Shown one piece after another: positions 37,395 to 49,070 of a stretch of DNA of 64,000 nt. The stretch lies in the NCBI GenBank assembly GCA_958496175.1, contig OY292275.1, forward strand, positions 45,151,701 through 45,215,700, given 5' to 3'. This DNA is from Sisyra terminalis (Eukaryota; Arthropoda; Insecta; Neuroptera; Sisyridae). The notes beneath the pieces are model-generated. The model searched no databases, had not been told where the DNA came from, and was given only the letters and a program-made list of their open reading frames with translations. A program made the position numbers and the translations under genes. Position 1 is the stretch's first letter, and each line of letters starts with the position of its first letter.

Positions 37395-37445
37395 GAATTA
37401 AAATTCCATAGGACCATAGCTGTTATAAAGCTACAATAAATAACT
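37395..37445 (+). mobile_element. SINE 3' fragment
   Basis: CATAGCTGTTATAAAGCTAC followed by AATAAATAAC matches the tail of SINE copy 3 (CTAGCTGTTATAAAACAGC, AACAAATAAC). Head and body are missing: a truncated or eroded copy. Confidence 0.55.
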
Positions 37446-38986
37446 TATGATAAAAATACTGTTCAGTTTACGTAGAACTTAATACTAAAAACTACTGATG
37501 GAAATAAAAAAAATAAACTATTTAAAAATTGGTAAGAAAAACATCAATACACTTATGACATCGTTTTAAAATCAATGTTTAAATAATAAGATTAGTTCCG
37601 TTTATACTATAAAATGCAATGATTTTGTAAAACCATCGATTTTATGGTTTTTTGTGCAAAATTAAAGACTTTTTACTACGTGTATAAAATTTGAATATAA
37701 TTTCAATGACTTGAAACAATAAAATTTGATTTATTGAATCGATATCGATTTTTATTCCTTCGTAAAAGTTAATGCCTATGTGTTGAGCCGTTAACATTTG
37801 TGACTTTAATCAAAAGAGCAATAAATTTGATTCTGAAACAAATTAATTTCGTTTTATCGTATGAACTAAATAATAATTTTCCTTAAAATTTTTAATGCGG
37901 TTGATTTTTTTTTTCTATTTTTACCTATATGTAAGAGGAAAATATTGCATTTAAAATTGTGAAAAGCGGATTTAAAAAAGCTAGTCTGGTTTGCATTTTA
38001 AGTACTATTTCCCATGGCAATGCTTAAGCTGAAGACTACATATTAATGTTTATTCATCGGATTTGCTTACACGAAGAAAATTTCAAGTTAATCGGATATA
38101 AGTGCAGGAAATGGGTCAAATTTGAATTGCGAAATTCGTGTTGAACAAACATTTAAATGATATGATTAAATAAAAGCTTCTAAAAATAAAGTTAGAATTT
38201 CATTTTGAAAATGAGTTCTTTTATAGAAGTTTTTACCTAATAGAAAACTAATTTCTAATGTATTTTGCCTCAAATATTTGTTACGAAAATAGTTTTTCCT
38301 CCTAGTCTTAGAGAAGGAAAATAATCTCTGATTGTACTAAAATGATTTATTAATTATTTGTTTTTTTTAATAACTAAGCAATGGTTTTTTGAAATATGGT
38401 TTTCATTGCAAATATTATAGATGTACTTATAAAAAGCTAAGATTTATGCCAAGAAATTAGCAAAAATAATCTCTGACTAATTTTCCGCCAATTATACGTT
38501 TTTTTAACCAAAACGAATAAAAATCAAGTAGAGGGACTAATTGTTCATAAATATAATGACGTGTTCCAACCTAAAGCTTAATTTCATGTCGATATTAAGA
38601 TTTGATGCCAACAAAGCCTTATTTATTTATGAACAATGAAGTAAGAGTCTCGTAAATAGAATAGCCTGCAACAACAATCAGCAAACTTTTAAGCTAATAG
38701 AACCAAACTGTCAAGAAAACAAATAAAGTTAGAAATATAAATTATTTATTTGCTCCGAAAAGCTGGTTTCTCTCTTTTTCTGATCAATTAAAACCTAAAA
38801 TATATCTTTTATTTTTATCTCAAGTACATAAATTTGTAGGATTTGTTGTAACCAACTTGCACATTTTTGAGTTGAAATATATATACATAAATAATTGCAA
38901 AATTACAAAACCATTTTTTTTTAAAAGAATTGAAGTTTTAAGTAGGGTAATTATTTATTAGGTTGTTCCTTATTAGTTATAATATT
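37446..38986. other. AT-rich stretch, no gene
   Basis: No feature supportable. Confidence 0.5.
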
Positions 38987-39085
38987 CCGATCCAAACTTC
39001 GACTTCGACCAAAAAACGCTTTCGATTGTACCTTTGACTTCGGTTAAAAATCAGCTGAAGTTTTGTCCGAAACCGAAAAAAATCA
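38987..39085. repeat. Scrambled CCGAAA/TTCGAC hexamer array
   Basis: TTCGACTTCGACC, TTTCGATTG, GACTTCGGTT and GTCCGAAACCGAAA occur within 100 bases, using the same hexamers as the array at 23092-23132 but in both polarities and interrupted. Probably a decayed relative of that repeat. Confidence 0.5.
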
Positions 39086-39792
39086 TTAGCCATTAAAAAT
39101 AGATTAAATTTAACTTATACGTCAAAATTATGTATCACTAGTTGAAGAGTAAAAAGTGAGGAATTATTCTTACTACAACTACAAGAATCTATTTTTTTTT
39201 ATTGGTTTAGAAGCTTTTTAGTAATAGATAATGTAGCTATTATGAATCATAAGTTGTTTTTTTGTACCTATTTATTTAATGGTTGTTAATGTTTTGGTTG
39301 TTAAAGCTAGTAATATTAAGAAATTCAACTTTGGTAAAAATTAGATCGTCAGTAGGACCCAACTATTAGGTGCACATTCCTTCCATTGTATAGTGTAATA
39401 TGGGGTCCAGTGTCCCATAATCGTTACTATAGCGCGTTATGTACTGAAATTACGTAAAAGGCAAATAAGGAAAATAAAAATAAACACTTTTTCTTCGCTT
39501 AATTTAAATTGCTCTCATGTAATCGAAATATGAACATAAATATAACAACAACAAATTAGATATATGATTTTTGAATATTGTTTTTTCTACAATTTTTTAC
39601 ACATAAATATCAATAAGGAAAGTATTCGATTTGACCAATTTAAAACTCAATATTGCAATTTTTGACAATATTCATTACAATATTGCACTTAATTGTAATA
39701 ACAAACTTAATTTTAAAACTTTACTGCCTATTCAAATATATATGGAAGAACCTAATCTTTTAGTCATAATATATGTATCGATAGTCCCCGAA

Positions 39793-39800
39793 TGACGTCA
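39793..39800. promoter_or_regulatory. CRE palindrome TGACGTCA
   Basis: A perfect CREB/ATF palindrome just outside the 39860-40186 repeat, in the context CCCCGAATGACGTCAGAGCA. Function unproven. Confidence 0.2.
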
Positions 39801-39859
39801 GAGCAGAAAAACTTGCATATTACGTATTCGTATATGCATTAGCATAGATTTTGGGAGGG

Positions 39860-40186
39860 GTTTTGTTAAATTTTCAAAATTTCAACAATCAAAACAAATG
39901 AACATCTCCAAATCTCGCCATCCCATTGGCTAATAGCCTCTTGCATTGAACTTTGCGTACTGTCAGTAGAAATTAGTGCATTACTTGGTTTATTTGTGCT
40001 TTACTGATTCTTAACTATTCAATTGCATTTGATTTAAAGTCGAAAAGTGATCCAAATGATAATTTAAATAGTGCTTAACTAATCAAGGTAATAATTCTTT
40101 TATTCAAGTAAGTGAAATGTTATTAAATACTGGTATTCAGTAATGTTGGCCAACAATGTTGGTTTTGATTCCATTATCTAATGAGA
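39860..40186 (+). repeat. Dispersed repeat, partner of 13189-13530
   Basis: Aligns in reverse complement to 13189-13530. It contains CATTGGCTAATAGCCTCTTG (inverted CCAAT core), GTGCATTACTTGG and TTCAAGTAAGTGAAAT, and ends near the palindrome CCAACAATGTTGG (40150-40162). This copy begins TTTTGGGAGGGGTTTTG. No shared open frame. Class unknown. Confidence 0.75.
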
Positions 40187-40213
40187 TTTATGTGAAAAAT
40201 GTATGTTTCCAAT

Positions 40214-40576
40214 CTAAATGATTAAAGGATCTAAGATCATTTTTTCGTACAAATTAATTAAGATAGAGATTTGAATCTTCCAGGACCTTAGCGTTTTATT
40301 AGTAACTTCACACCTCTTAAGTACCATTAAAATATCTTTCCCGGGCCAATTTATAATTCTTATAGTTCTAGGCTCTTTATAGCTAAATGATTGTAACATA
40401 TAACATGTTTTTTTTTGTATGAATTTATGTACTTCACAGTAATTAGTTCTAAATAAGATTGTGGATTTAATGGATATCTTGACGATTTTGTTGCAAATTT
40501 CAATGAGAATTTCATTAAACATATGATTAGGTGTATTAAGAATTAATGTTTTTGTAAAAAATGATGGATTATTCAT
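40214..40576 (-). other. 120-codon open frame overlapping a dispersed repeat
   Basis: An uninterrupted minus-strand frame of 120 codons, the second longest anonymous frame in the window. Its C-terminal third (Gly-Lys-Asp-Ile-Leu-Met..., complement of about 40259-40347) is the part shared with 13884-13974. No known domain is recognised, there is no splice context, and the composition is Ile/Lys/Asn-rich. It may be a fragment of a transposon ORF or a chance frame; I do not call it a gene. Confidence 0.3.
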
Positions 40577-43118
40577 TAGATACTTAAGGAATAAGATATA
40601 TTTTTTTAAGTTATTTTATCGTTATCTATACTTAGTAAACGATGATATTTAAAATTTGAAACATTCAAATAGTATTACTTTTTTTTTGAATTCTGAAAAA
40701 CAATAACACTAAGTCTTCTAAAAGTTTAGTTTATGTTAAAATTTATTTAAAATGTATTCAATAAATTTAATCTACACAAGTCGTATGTCACATTGTATGT
40801 AGTTGAATAAACCTTCAAAATGGACAAAGACTCTATTCAATGCCGGAAATATCAGTTATCAATTATCTCATCAATTTCTTAATCGCTTTGAGTCTATTTG
40901 AACGTTTCTGATTGTATTTTCATTTTAAATCTTATTATAGAATAAATCACACTTTTTCTAATAAATTCCACTTTATTGAAAAGTTTGGTCAAAATTTCTT
41001 CCAACTCGTTTGCTTGAATACGAATTAAATTCTCAAATAGAGATAATTTCGCACATCTGGCATTAAAGAATTACACGTATTTAAATACAAAAGGAAAAAA
41101 ATTGATAACATACAATTAAGTGTTGAAAAAAAAGTTGTAAACAACTCTCTAGAGTCAAATAACCCTTCTATGCAATAAAAAGAATGTGGGTCACCATAAA
41201 AGCAAAACAGTATTTAAATTAAACTTAATAGATATTCTTTTTATTAATAACATTCAACAATAAATTATAGTTATAGACTTAAGTATGTATTGGGAAGGAA
41301 ATTCTTAAACAAATTACACCTTTGGCAAATTACAACAAGACAGGTTGATATTATCTATCATAAATTACCAAATAAAGTGAAATGAATACGCCATGTAGTA
41401 TTTTATATTTAATAAATCACAATTAGTTTTACTTTGAAGAATCAGTTGAAAATTTAACGAAAAATTCACATATACCTACTCATATTCTTATCAGTTTTCA
41501 CTGAAGGTCATAAACTCTTATTGGCAAGAGAAGGCCCCCACGTGTACCTATGTATACAGTGTATAGTTGGAAGAAAAACTTACAGAGTTTAGTTGAAAAT
41601 GAAAAGTATCTGAAATTAAATGTGAAATTTATCGCTAATCAATTTTATCAAACTAGAAAGTTGATTGAAAGTGCAAAATTGATTTGTGCAACAAATCAAA
41701 ATTTGATAATCAAGTCCATGGAACTTTCCCCCTAAATCTAAAAGGTAAAAAAAATAATTTTAGTTGAAATAAAAGCCAATGTATGGTTTTTAAATTGTCA
41801 CTTAAACCATTCCTTTGGTTCACAGTGGAATAATTCAAAATGCTTAAGCCAATAGTGTATATTTTGTGAACTATTTTTTTTAAATTGGAATATTAAGTTC
41901 TTTTTACAAAGAAAACAATTGAAATTTTTCACAAGTGTTAGGCAATTTTCACTTATTAACTGTAGTTAAATCTGAATTATTATTTCCTCACGATTCATTG
42001 CCATTTTTAAAAATGGAAATTATAAGGCTTTTGCTTTCTGAAGTTTATTTTTTGTTAAAAAAAATTGTGTTTGTGTTTAAGTGCATACAGACTTATTGAC
42101 TTTTAACAGCTTTTAATTATATTCAAAATCAAATGTTAATTAGGTAATCTATACTCTTCTTTGTTTGGTCACTAAAACTTTTCCTCTTTTATGACGAGTA
42201 GAACAAAAGAATCCAAAAATGACCACAATCGTGAAATTTTTGTGAATCCAAAAATATGCGTAAGGTTTCAAATGTGTATTTGCATTTATTATTTGTATTT
42301 TTATTATAATTTTATATTTATATCGATCCAATGTTAATTGTTCCAATTTTACTTTCAAAGGTAAAACTGATTTATTTTTTGATAGTTATGGTAATGAACT
42401 TTAATCTAGATAAACCTTCCTTTATATACTTCTTTTGTTGATTACATTTTTCTAGTGATGAAATGAAATTAGCATAACATAAGCAGTTGGGCACCTTATA
42501 TGATGACAATGTTTACTCTTTTATTGAATAAAATACGTACAATGATTGAATGCCAAACAACGCAAAGCTTTGACCGTTGAAGTTTAGACATGAAAATTCC
42601 CCAAAAAAAACTTTTGTGACGAATTTTTTTTGGTAAATAATCCCTTGACGGGGACGAATAAGGATTAGAAGTTTAAACGGAAATTCTGACTTTTTGGAAG
42701 GTAAAGTGTAAAAATTGGTCTTTAAATTTCTGCTTATCAATAAAGGTTTTTGGTATATTCTTTTTTTGAAAACCGTACTATATATAAGGGTAGCTAAATA
42801 AAAGCGAATATGCTTCAAAAGGTCTAAGTGTTGCTAAGTACCTTGGCAGTAACTTGGGTTGAATCTTGAGTTGAAAAATTCTTAAGAGACCTTTAAGCTA
42901 CAATTTCTAATCTTTTATCAAAGCATGAAAATTCAGTCAAAATTACTCCCAATGGCTTTTAGTAATGCCTGGGTCAAGTGGATCATATTTGCTCCTGATT
43001 TATTTTCTTAAAGAACCGTTTTCAATAAAAGTTAAAATGAAAACATTTATTGGTAAATGTTCCAAAAAACTTAAATAATTATTTACTTAATATGTAAGTC
43101 TCATTAAAATACTTCTAA
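40577..43118. other. AT-rich stretch, no gene
   Basis: Frames at 41550 (+), 42149 (-) and 42513 (-, 101 codons) have no domain. ATCCCTTGACGGGGACG at 42642-42658 resembles the start of the TTAA-type end at 43119 and may mark another element border. Confidence 0.4.
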
Positions 43119-43432
43119 CCCCTTGACATACAAAGACGTCTTTGAAACCAATGTCGTGCATGTGTCCCTTCCAAGCCCAAAAGTGTAAAGGGATGTAAAA
43201 TAATGCTTTTTTTGAAAGTGAATTTTCGGTTTAAACTTACAGAAGCTTTGCTTTAGTATTTGTCCTGACATGTATGTTATTGATATGCCAAAATTTACTG
43301 AAAAAAAAAATGTATAGCTCACTTTACGAACTATGAGCCATGTTTCTTTATCCGTCAATTTTCCTTTTTGGTTATTTTATAGCAGTAGCAGAAAAACTAA
43401 ATTTTAGTAATTGTTTTCCTTGGTCCAAAGGG
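43119..43432. mobile_element. Possible second TTAA-type MITE, 314 bp
   Basis: The left end CCCCTTGAC follows CTAA (43115-43118) and the right end TCCAAAGGG precedes TTAA (43433-43436). The ends match at 7 of 8 positions in inverse orientation, and piggyBac-type elements start CCC after TTAA. The left target site has one mismatch and the inverted repeat is short, so this is tentative. The antisense 84-codon frame 43104-43358 lies over it and has no recognisable domain. Confidence 0.35.
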
Positions 43433-43774
43433 TTAATTATTCGTAACTCAAAAATAACGACAAATTGAACAATAATTGCTCAACGATCTACATATCGAAA
43501 AACACCAAAACAATTTTTTCTTTCATCTTATAGAATGAACCAAATTTATTACTTTTAAAGTTTAACTACAATAATATTCATGATTAAATATACAAAGCTC
43601 GGAAGTTTCATCCTTTTGAAAAGCCCACCGTATTGTGCATTTTTTTATATAAGTACGGCTCAATCCAAATTCGACTCTATCTTTAACTATATTGTTAATG
43701 AGCGATTGTGAATTGTTTAAGAAATTAAGAGAAAATTGTTAATTAATGAATAATTATATATGTAGCATGACTTT

Positions 43775-43912
43775 ATTTCTTTATTGAATACAACGTGTTT
43801 CAACAGTCTTTGGCTGTCATCGTCAGGTAATGTTTAATGTTTACACAATAAACACTACCTGACGATGATAGCCAAAGACTGTTCAATCGTGTTGTATTTA
43901 ATAAAAAAATTG
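43775..43912. mobile_element. Palindromic element with hammerhead-like core
   Basis: The left arm (43775-43829) and right arm (43853-43912) are inverse copies around a 23-base centre. The minus strand of the left arm reads CTGACGA (complement of 43820-43826), then TGACAGCCAAAGACTGTT, which can pair ACAG/CTGT, then GAAAC (complement of 43797-43801) and ACGTTG. The right arm has CTGACGA at 43859-43865 and the same hairpin, but GAAAC is mutated to TCAATC. No coding. Confidence 0.75.
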
Positions 43913-45900
43913 AGTCAAACGACATATATAAATATGCATTAATTTATTAATTGTGACTCGAAAATAATAAATAAATTATTCTTCAATGTTAAGAAAATTG
44001 TTGAAACATATACAATTTATTTTGCAAAAATTAGGATTATTTATTATTTTTTTTTTGGAGGTTTTCATTATTTTTTCCCTCGTTCCATTCCTTCTTTCCA
44101 TATATAAATGTTTCGTAATATTTACTTCTCCAAATTTCATTTAATCCTACCCTACTTTTAAGTAGATACAACAAATCGAACTAATCTTTTAAGCAGCTTT
44201 CGTAAATTTTATTTGGATATAGTTACATGAAATATAATTTTTGCCGAAAGTTTTTTTTTTTTAGTTTTTGTATGTGCTAAATTATATTAAATTGAAAAAA
44301 ACAACCTTCTAGTTTCTTAAAATTTAAAATTAATCAAATGAATTTTCATATTGGTTTAGTATTCTTTGTTGTTACAATAGAAAGATATGAGATCTGCGGT
44401 TGCTTAAATCTGTGCCTTGTTTCATAAATTTAATGAAGAATTTTACGCAGTATCTGAGGGTGGTTAATCATTGTAACGTGGGCATAAATCAAATATATTA
44501 CTGATTATAAAAACAAGCACGTCCTGTCTTTAATTTTTTGGTACAATAAGCACTTTATCGTTGCTGTAAATCAACGCAAACGTATCTCATTCTATTTTCA
44601 AGTGTGAGATCAAGTGTGATATTATATGATAATTATTTTAATTAATGCCATTAACGTTAGTGTTATAGTTCACATGAATTAATAAAATTCAAATTTTATG
44701 ATGCAATTGTTATTAGTACGTTGAGTCATTTCGTTTTTCATCACGATTTTTAAATTAGAGCGCCTACGATATCCTTTTGCAAATTCACATTGTTGGCCAG
44801 GAATAAATTCAATGATTGCTAAGTGTGGCGAAAGTAATTTAAGATGTTAAATCTAATTTAAATTTTGTTCAATTTTGCCACTAGGTACCCACTGTGTAAC
44901 ATTGTAAGACAAAACTAGAAGTTTTGCTTGAGCCATTTTGAAATCAAGAAGTTCTTCCGCTCGGCTGCCAGTAAAGGCTAACTGTTAACGAAACTTGAAC
45001 GTTTATTTTACAATTTTCGTTAATTGCGATGTCGACACAACTCAAAATTTCTCCAATGCAATGACATTTTCAATTTCCTATTAATTTGCGTTTGAGCCAA
45101 GTGCCACCGTGAGTGGAATCGTTTTCGAATGTTAACATTACATTTAACGGTTCTACAATCACGCAATTACAGTTGTATAGTGAACATATTGAAACAATGT
45201 ATTGGTATCGATTGAAAAATGTACTAACGTGAATTGTTTTTTTTCGAACTCGAGAATGGCTTCAGTAATCGATAAGTCTTGAAAAGTTTTTTTGTTGCGT
45301 ATATTGTCACTGCACTCCGATTTATTTAGTTGCAACTTCGTAAAATTTATCAGAGGATGTAATTGATTTGCATGAGCAGCAAAGCGTGACGTAGTTTTTG
45401 TTTAATGTTTAACATAATATCTCGATTCATTTTCAAAAGTTAATGGAAACTCTCTTTAATTATCTCCCATAAAATAAAAGTAAGTGGATTCAAAAATATT
45501 TTGCCTAAATACTTAAAAAAAATAGTAAATAAATGAATAGGAGATATTTTGTAGAAGTATGAACTTCTCAAGACAAGCACCTGATGAAGTCGAAGTATAA
45601 AGCAAAACATGTTACGTTATAACTACTGTGCTTTGTTATAACTACTTATATAAAACGCACTGCTACAAAATGTCTTCTAATTCTATTTTGGTTATGATGA
45701 GGTTTATTTAAATTAAGTTAGAATATTTGCCTTTATTGCAGTTCTTTTATTACAAGAGATAATAAAACTTATCAGTGCTTAGTATAATTTAACTTAAATA
45801 TAAAATCAATAAATTAAATAAAATCAATAACTGTAACTGTTTCATTTATAAATTATAGTACTTCATTAAAAATCAGTGAAAAATATTTATTTAAAATTAA
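43913..45900. other. Non-coding stretch, partly less AT-rich
   Basis: No gene. A patch at about 44760-45370 has more CpG than its surroundings (CTTCCGCTCGGCTGCC near 44955, GATGTCGACAC near 45028) and might be regulatory. At 45581-45587 CTGATGA is followed by AGTCGAAGTATAAAGC and AAAACATG, a decayed hammerhead-like order. Confidence 0.4.
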
Positions 45901-46987
45901 AATAAATATTAGAGGATTGATGGATCTTAAAAACTAAACTGCAATATTAGTTAGCGACGTTTGGCTAAAAACGTTATTATTGTATTATTTATTGTTTTAT
46001 TTGTCTAATTATAAAATTGTATAAGTTATGAAATTATAAAATTGTAAACTTTATTTATTAGAATATTGATTAATTTAAATTTTTTGTAGTATTAAATTAT
46101 AAATAGAATTACTTAAATAATGTAGTTATAGGTATGATTAAAGTTGATTTTCTATATTGCTTAATATTTTAACCTGTTTAATTTGTAGTCGGTTTTTGAT
46201 TGTTGGTAATACTATCTATTATTTCATATATTTAAGGCATCTTACACGTGTTATCATTGTCGTCTTTTAGTCGTCATTGCCTCACATTGAAAACAATGGA
46301 GGTATTTACTATATTTTAATATTAATTGCACAGTAAAGTAGGTTATCAGAGGCAGTAAACTTATACAAAAATTCAGATGTAACAATGGTTTATTTTTCAA
46401 GATTTTTTAAGCTATACTTATTTCGTCATTCCCTTATTTCAAATTGGAACGAGGGAATGACAATATATGAGGTAATGGTCTTTAAACTAGTCAAACTTGA
46501 CTTTTTTTTATTTCTTTGCGTATTTGTTTCTTAAATTCACCATTTTTCCTGTTTAAAGATGAGAACATCATTCATATTGACTTTAGTGAAAATTATTGTT
46601 GTAAGTACAATACAGAGATACAAGTAGTTCATTTTAACGGTGCAGAATAACAAGTAACACTTTACAGATGAGTATTATATTTAGGAAACTATAATACTGT
46701 TAAGGCCTAAACTTTTTGGTCTATATCAAACAATAGACACGATTCAATGACGGTATGGCCTATAAAAAGCGTTACCTCACTTTCAAAATTATAAATCATT
46801 GTTTCAATTCTTTGTTCATTCTTCATTGTTTTAATTTTTTTCTACCTAGTTTCAGAATTTGATGAGAATCATCCATATATTGTTTTTATTGTATCCAGAA
46901 CCAAAAGAAGCTATTAAATATAGCGAAACGTCGCTGACTAATATTGCAGTTTAGTTTTTATGACCCATCAATCCTTTGCTTATTTAA
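45901..46987. mobile_element. Element bounded by about 70-bp inverted repeats, 1.09 kb
   Basis: AACTAAACTGCAATATTAGT (45932-45951) recurs in inverse at the right end (ACTAATATTGCAGTTTAG, 46937-46954). The similarity covers about 70 bp at each end, including GGATTGATGG/CCATCAATCC. The right inner border reads AAGAAGCTATTAAATATAGC then GAAACGTCGC (46906-46934), a hairpin plus GAAAC as in the other hammerhead-like sites, but CTGANGA has become CCAAAAGA. The interior has no open frame; a TCATTCCCT...AGGGAATGA hairpin lies near 46425-46460. Confidence 0.7.
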
Positions 46988-49070
46988 ATTTATAAAAAAA
47001 GGATCTTACATTTTTTTATTAAGCTGAAATCATTGTTGATACTGGTTTAAAACATTAAAATACATTTTTTATCTAAAAAAAAAGTTCTATTTTGTAAGCT
47101 TCAATTTTCTTTTATTCTGTGTAAAATACTTTAACTTTAGTTATTCTCCCCTAATGATTTTGCAATTTGCAACAAATTTTAATACCCAGCGAAGCTGAAA
47201 TTTTTCCTGTTCATAAATTTCAATGCATTTTTACCTACGTATTTTAAAATTTTATTTTTATTAACTTTTGTTTTTAGAGGCAAAATTGTGTAGGTGAGAA
47301 CAATGAGAAAAAAAAATTGTTAGTATAACAATTTACGATGATTGCCTGATAATGCACGAATGGTAATTACAGTGAATTAAATCAACTAATTTAGTCCTTA
47401 CACATCGTTAAGTCGTTTTAGTTTAATGGACTCATTCTTGCAATAAATACGCCAGAAATTTGTGTTCTTTTATAAAACTAACTTTGAATCTTAGTTCTAT
47501 ACAATCGAACAAAAAATTTGCCGCATAAATGAAATATTATTTTCAAATAATTAATCATTCTCATATTTATAAGTTACAGCCAAGGTTAAAAGAATTATCT
47601 CATCCAAAAATACCAAGGAACATCTGTTGATTCCACCTTTTTTCTCATGCTTTCTTAAAAGCCACGCCAAAGTTTGTAAACGAAGCTTTTATCATTTATA
47701 AATCACTTAATGTGTACTTATAGTCCTCACATTCGTTATTTATTGCAATTACTCGACTAACTTATCTTAATTTGTTGAAACTAATGAAAATTATTATTTG
47801 TTTTATGTGACATTGTTTCTGAAAACTAGATTTTCATTACCTTCACACAAGTCTCCCACAAGTCAGACGTAAATAGAAACTTGTTGTGTACAAACATTTT
47901 CATTTGGATAATTTAAAATTTTTGATTAATGCGACTCGTAAATTAAAAACTGTTTTCATCAAATGCTTAATTTATCAATTAAGAATCACATTATAGTTTT
48001 TTTTTTCTCGAAAATAAAACATATGGTTTTCCATTAAAAAAATCAGTCGTAATCTTAAAGATCTCAGCAGGAAAAACCACAAGAATAAATTGATTTTACC
48101 ACATGAAAATTATGCCCAATGATTTCATAAGTCGCACTTGTTTCGATTATAAATCACATTTTTTTAAAGAAGATATGTGATGGGTTATCTAAAATCATTT
48201 TTTGCTTCGCAATTGTGGAAAATTATTTACTTTTTTTCATATTAGAATAACACGACTATCAATAAATAATTAAAACACTCCTTTATGCCCTTCTCATTGT
48301 TTCTGCAATAATGATTCAACCTTGACGGATAAATGCATTTTGTTCTTGCAATTTTTATAAATCATTTACAATATTGTAGATATATGATACACATTAATAA
48401 GTACCCATGTAAAATTAAATTGTAATAATATTTGTTTTTCTAATTTAGATTTGCAATCTAATGCTCTGGGTTTAATTATAAGGTTTTTAATGAGACTTAC
48501 TAATAAGTAAATTATAAAATGAGGTGTGATGCTCAGACGTTAACACATAACTTTACGCGCCTAAAAGTTTGCAACCAGTGTTACAGTAATGTACTGCAGA
48601 AGTATACATAAATATTTGTTATGATTTGTACAATGCAATGCATACGATTGATCTTTAAAAATCAAAAATAACTCTCGTAGGATTACTCCATTAACCCCTT
48701 GAAAATCTATTTTTACATCAAGTTGAAATTTTAGAAAAGAAGAATTAACTGCTTCTCAAAATCACTAATTTAATTTCCTTTTTCAGTTATGAAACAAGCT
48801 TAAAACTTTGATATTATTTATGAGATATCAAAAGAAAACTATCTGTTTTAATGTCAATAAATTGAATAGCCTTTTTAAGCGCAAAATATCAATTTATAAG
48901 ACTATAAATACTAACTGGCAGTTTGAAACATTGAACATTGATTTAAAGTGAGCTTTATTTTGAACAAGCTGTAACGTTATAAAATAATTCAATACATATA
49001 AGATTTATCGCACGATCGAACCATCAATTTTTTGCTACTGATATTAATTTCACCATTTCTTTGTTTGCAG
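46988..49070. other. AT-rich stretch; 3' part of the intron before the CAP-Gly exon
   Basis: No exon recognised. The last bases, TTTCTTTGTTTGCAG (49056-49070), form a good polypyrimidine tract and acceptor. Any upstream exons in the window must splice to 49071. Confidence 0.6.

Noticed and set aside
49032..49070. ATG at 49032 as the start of the CAP-Gly protein
   Set aside because: It lies in the polypyrimidine tract of a clear 3' splice site (TTTCTTTGTTTGCAG). The 13 hydrophobic codons it adds look like translated intron.
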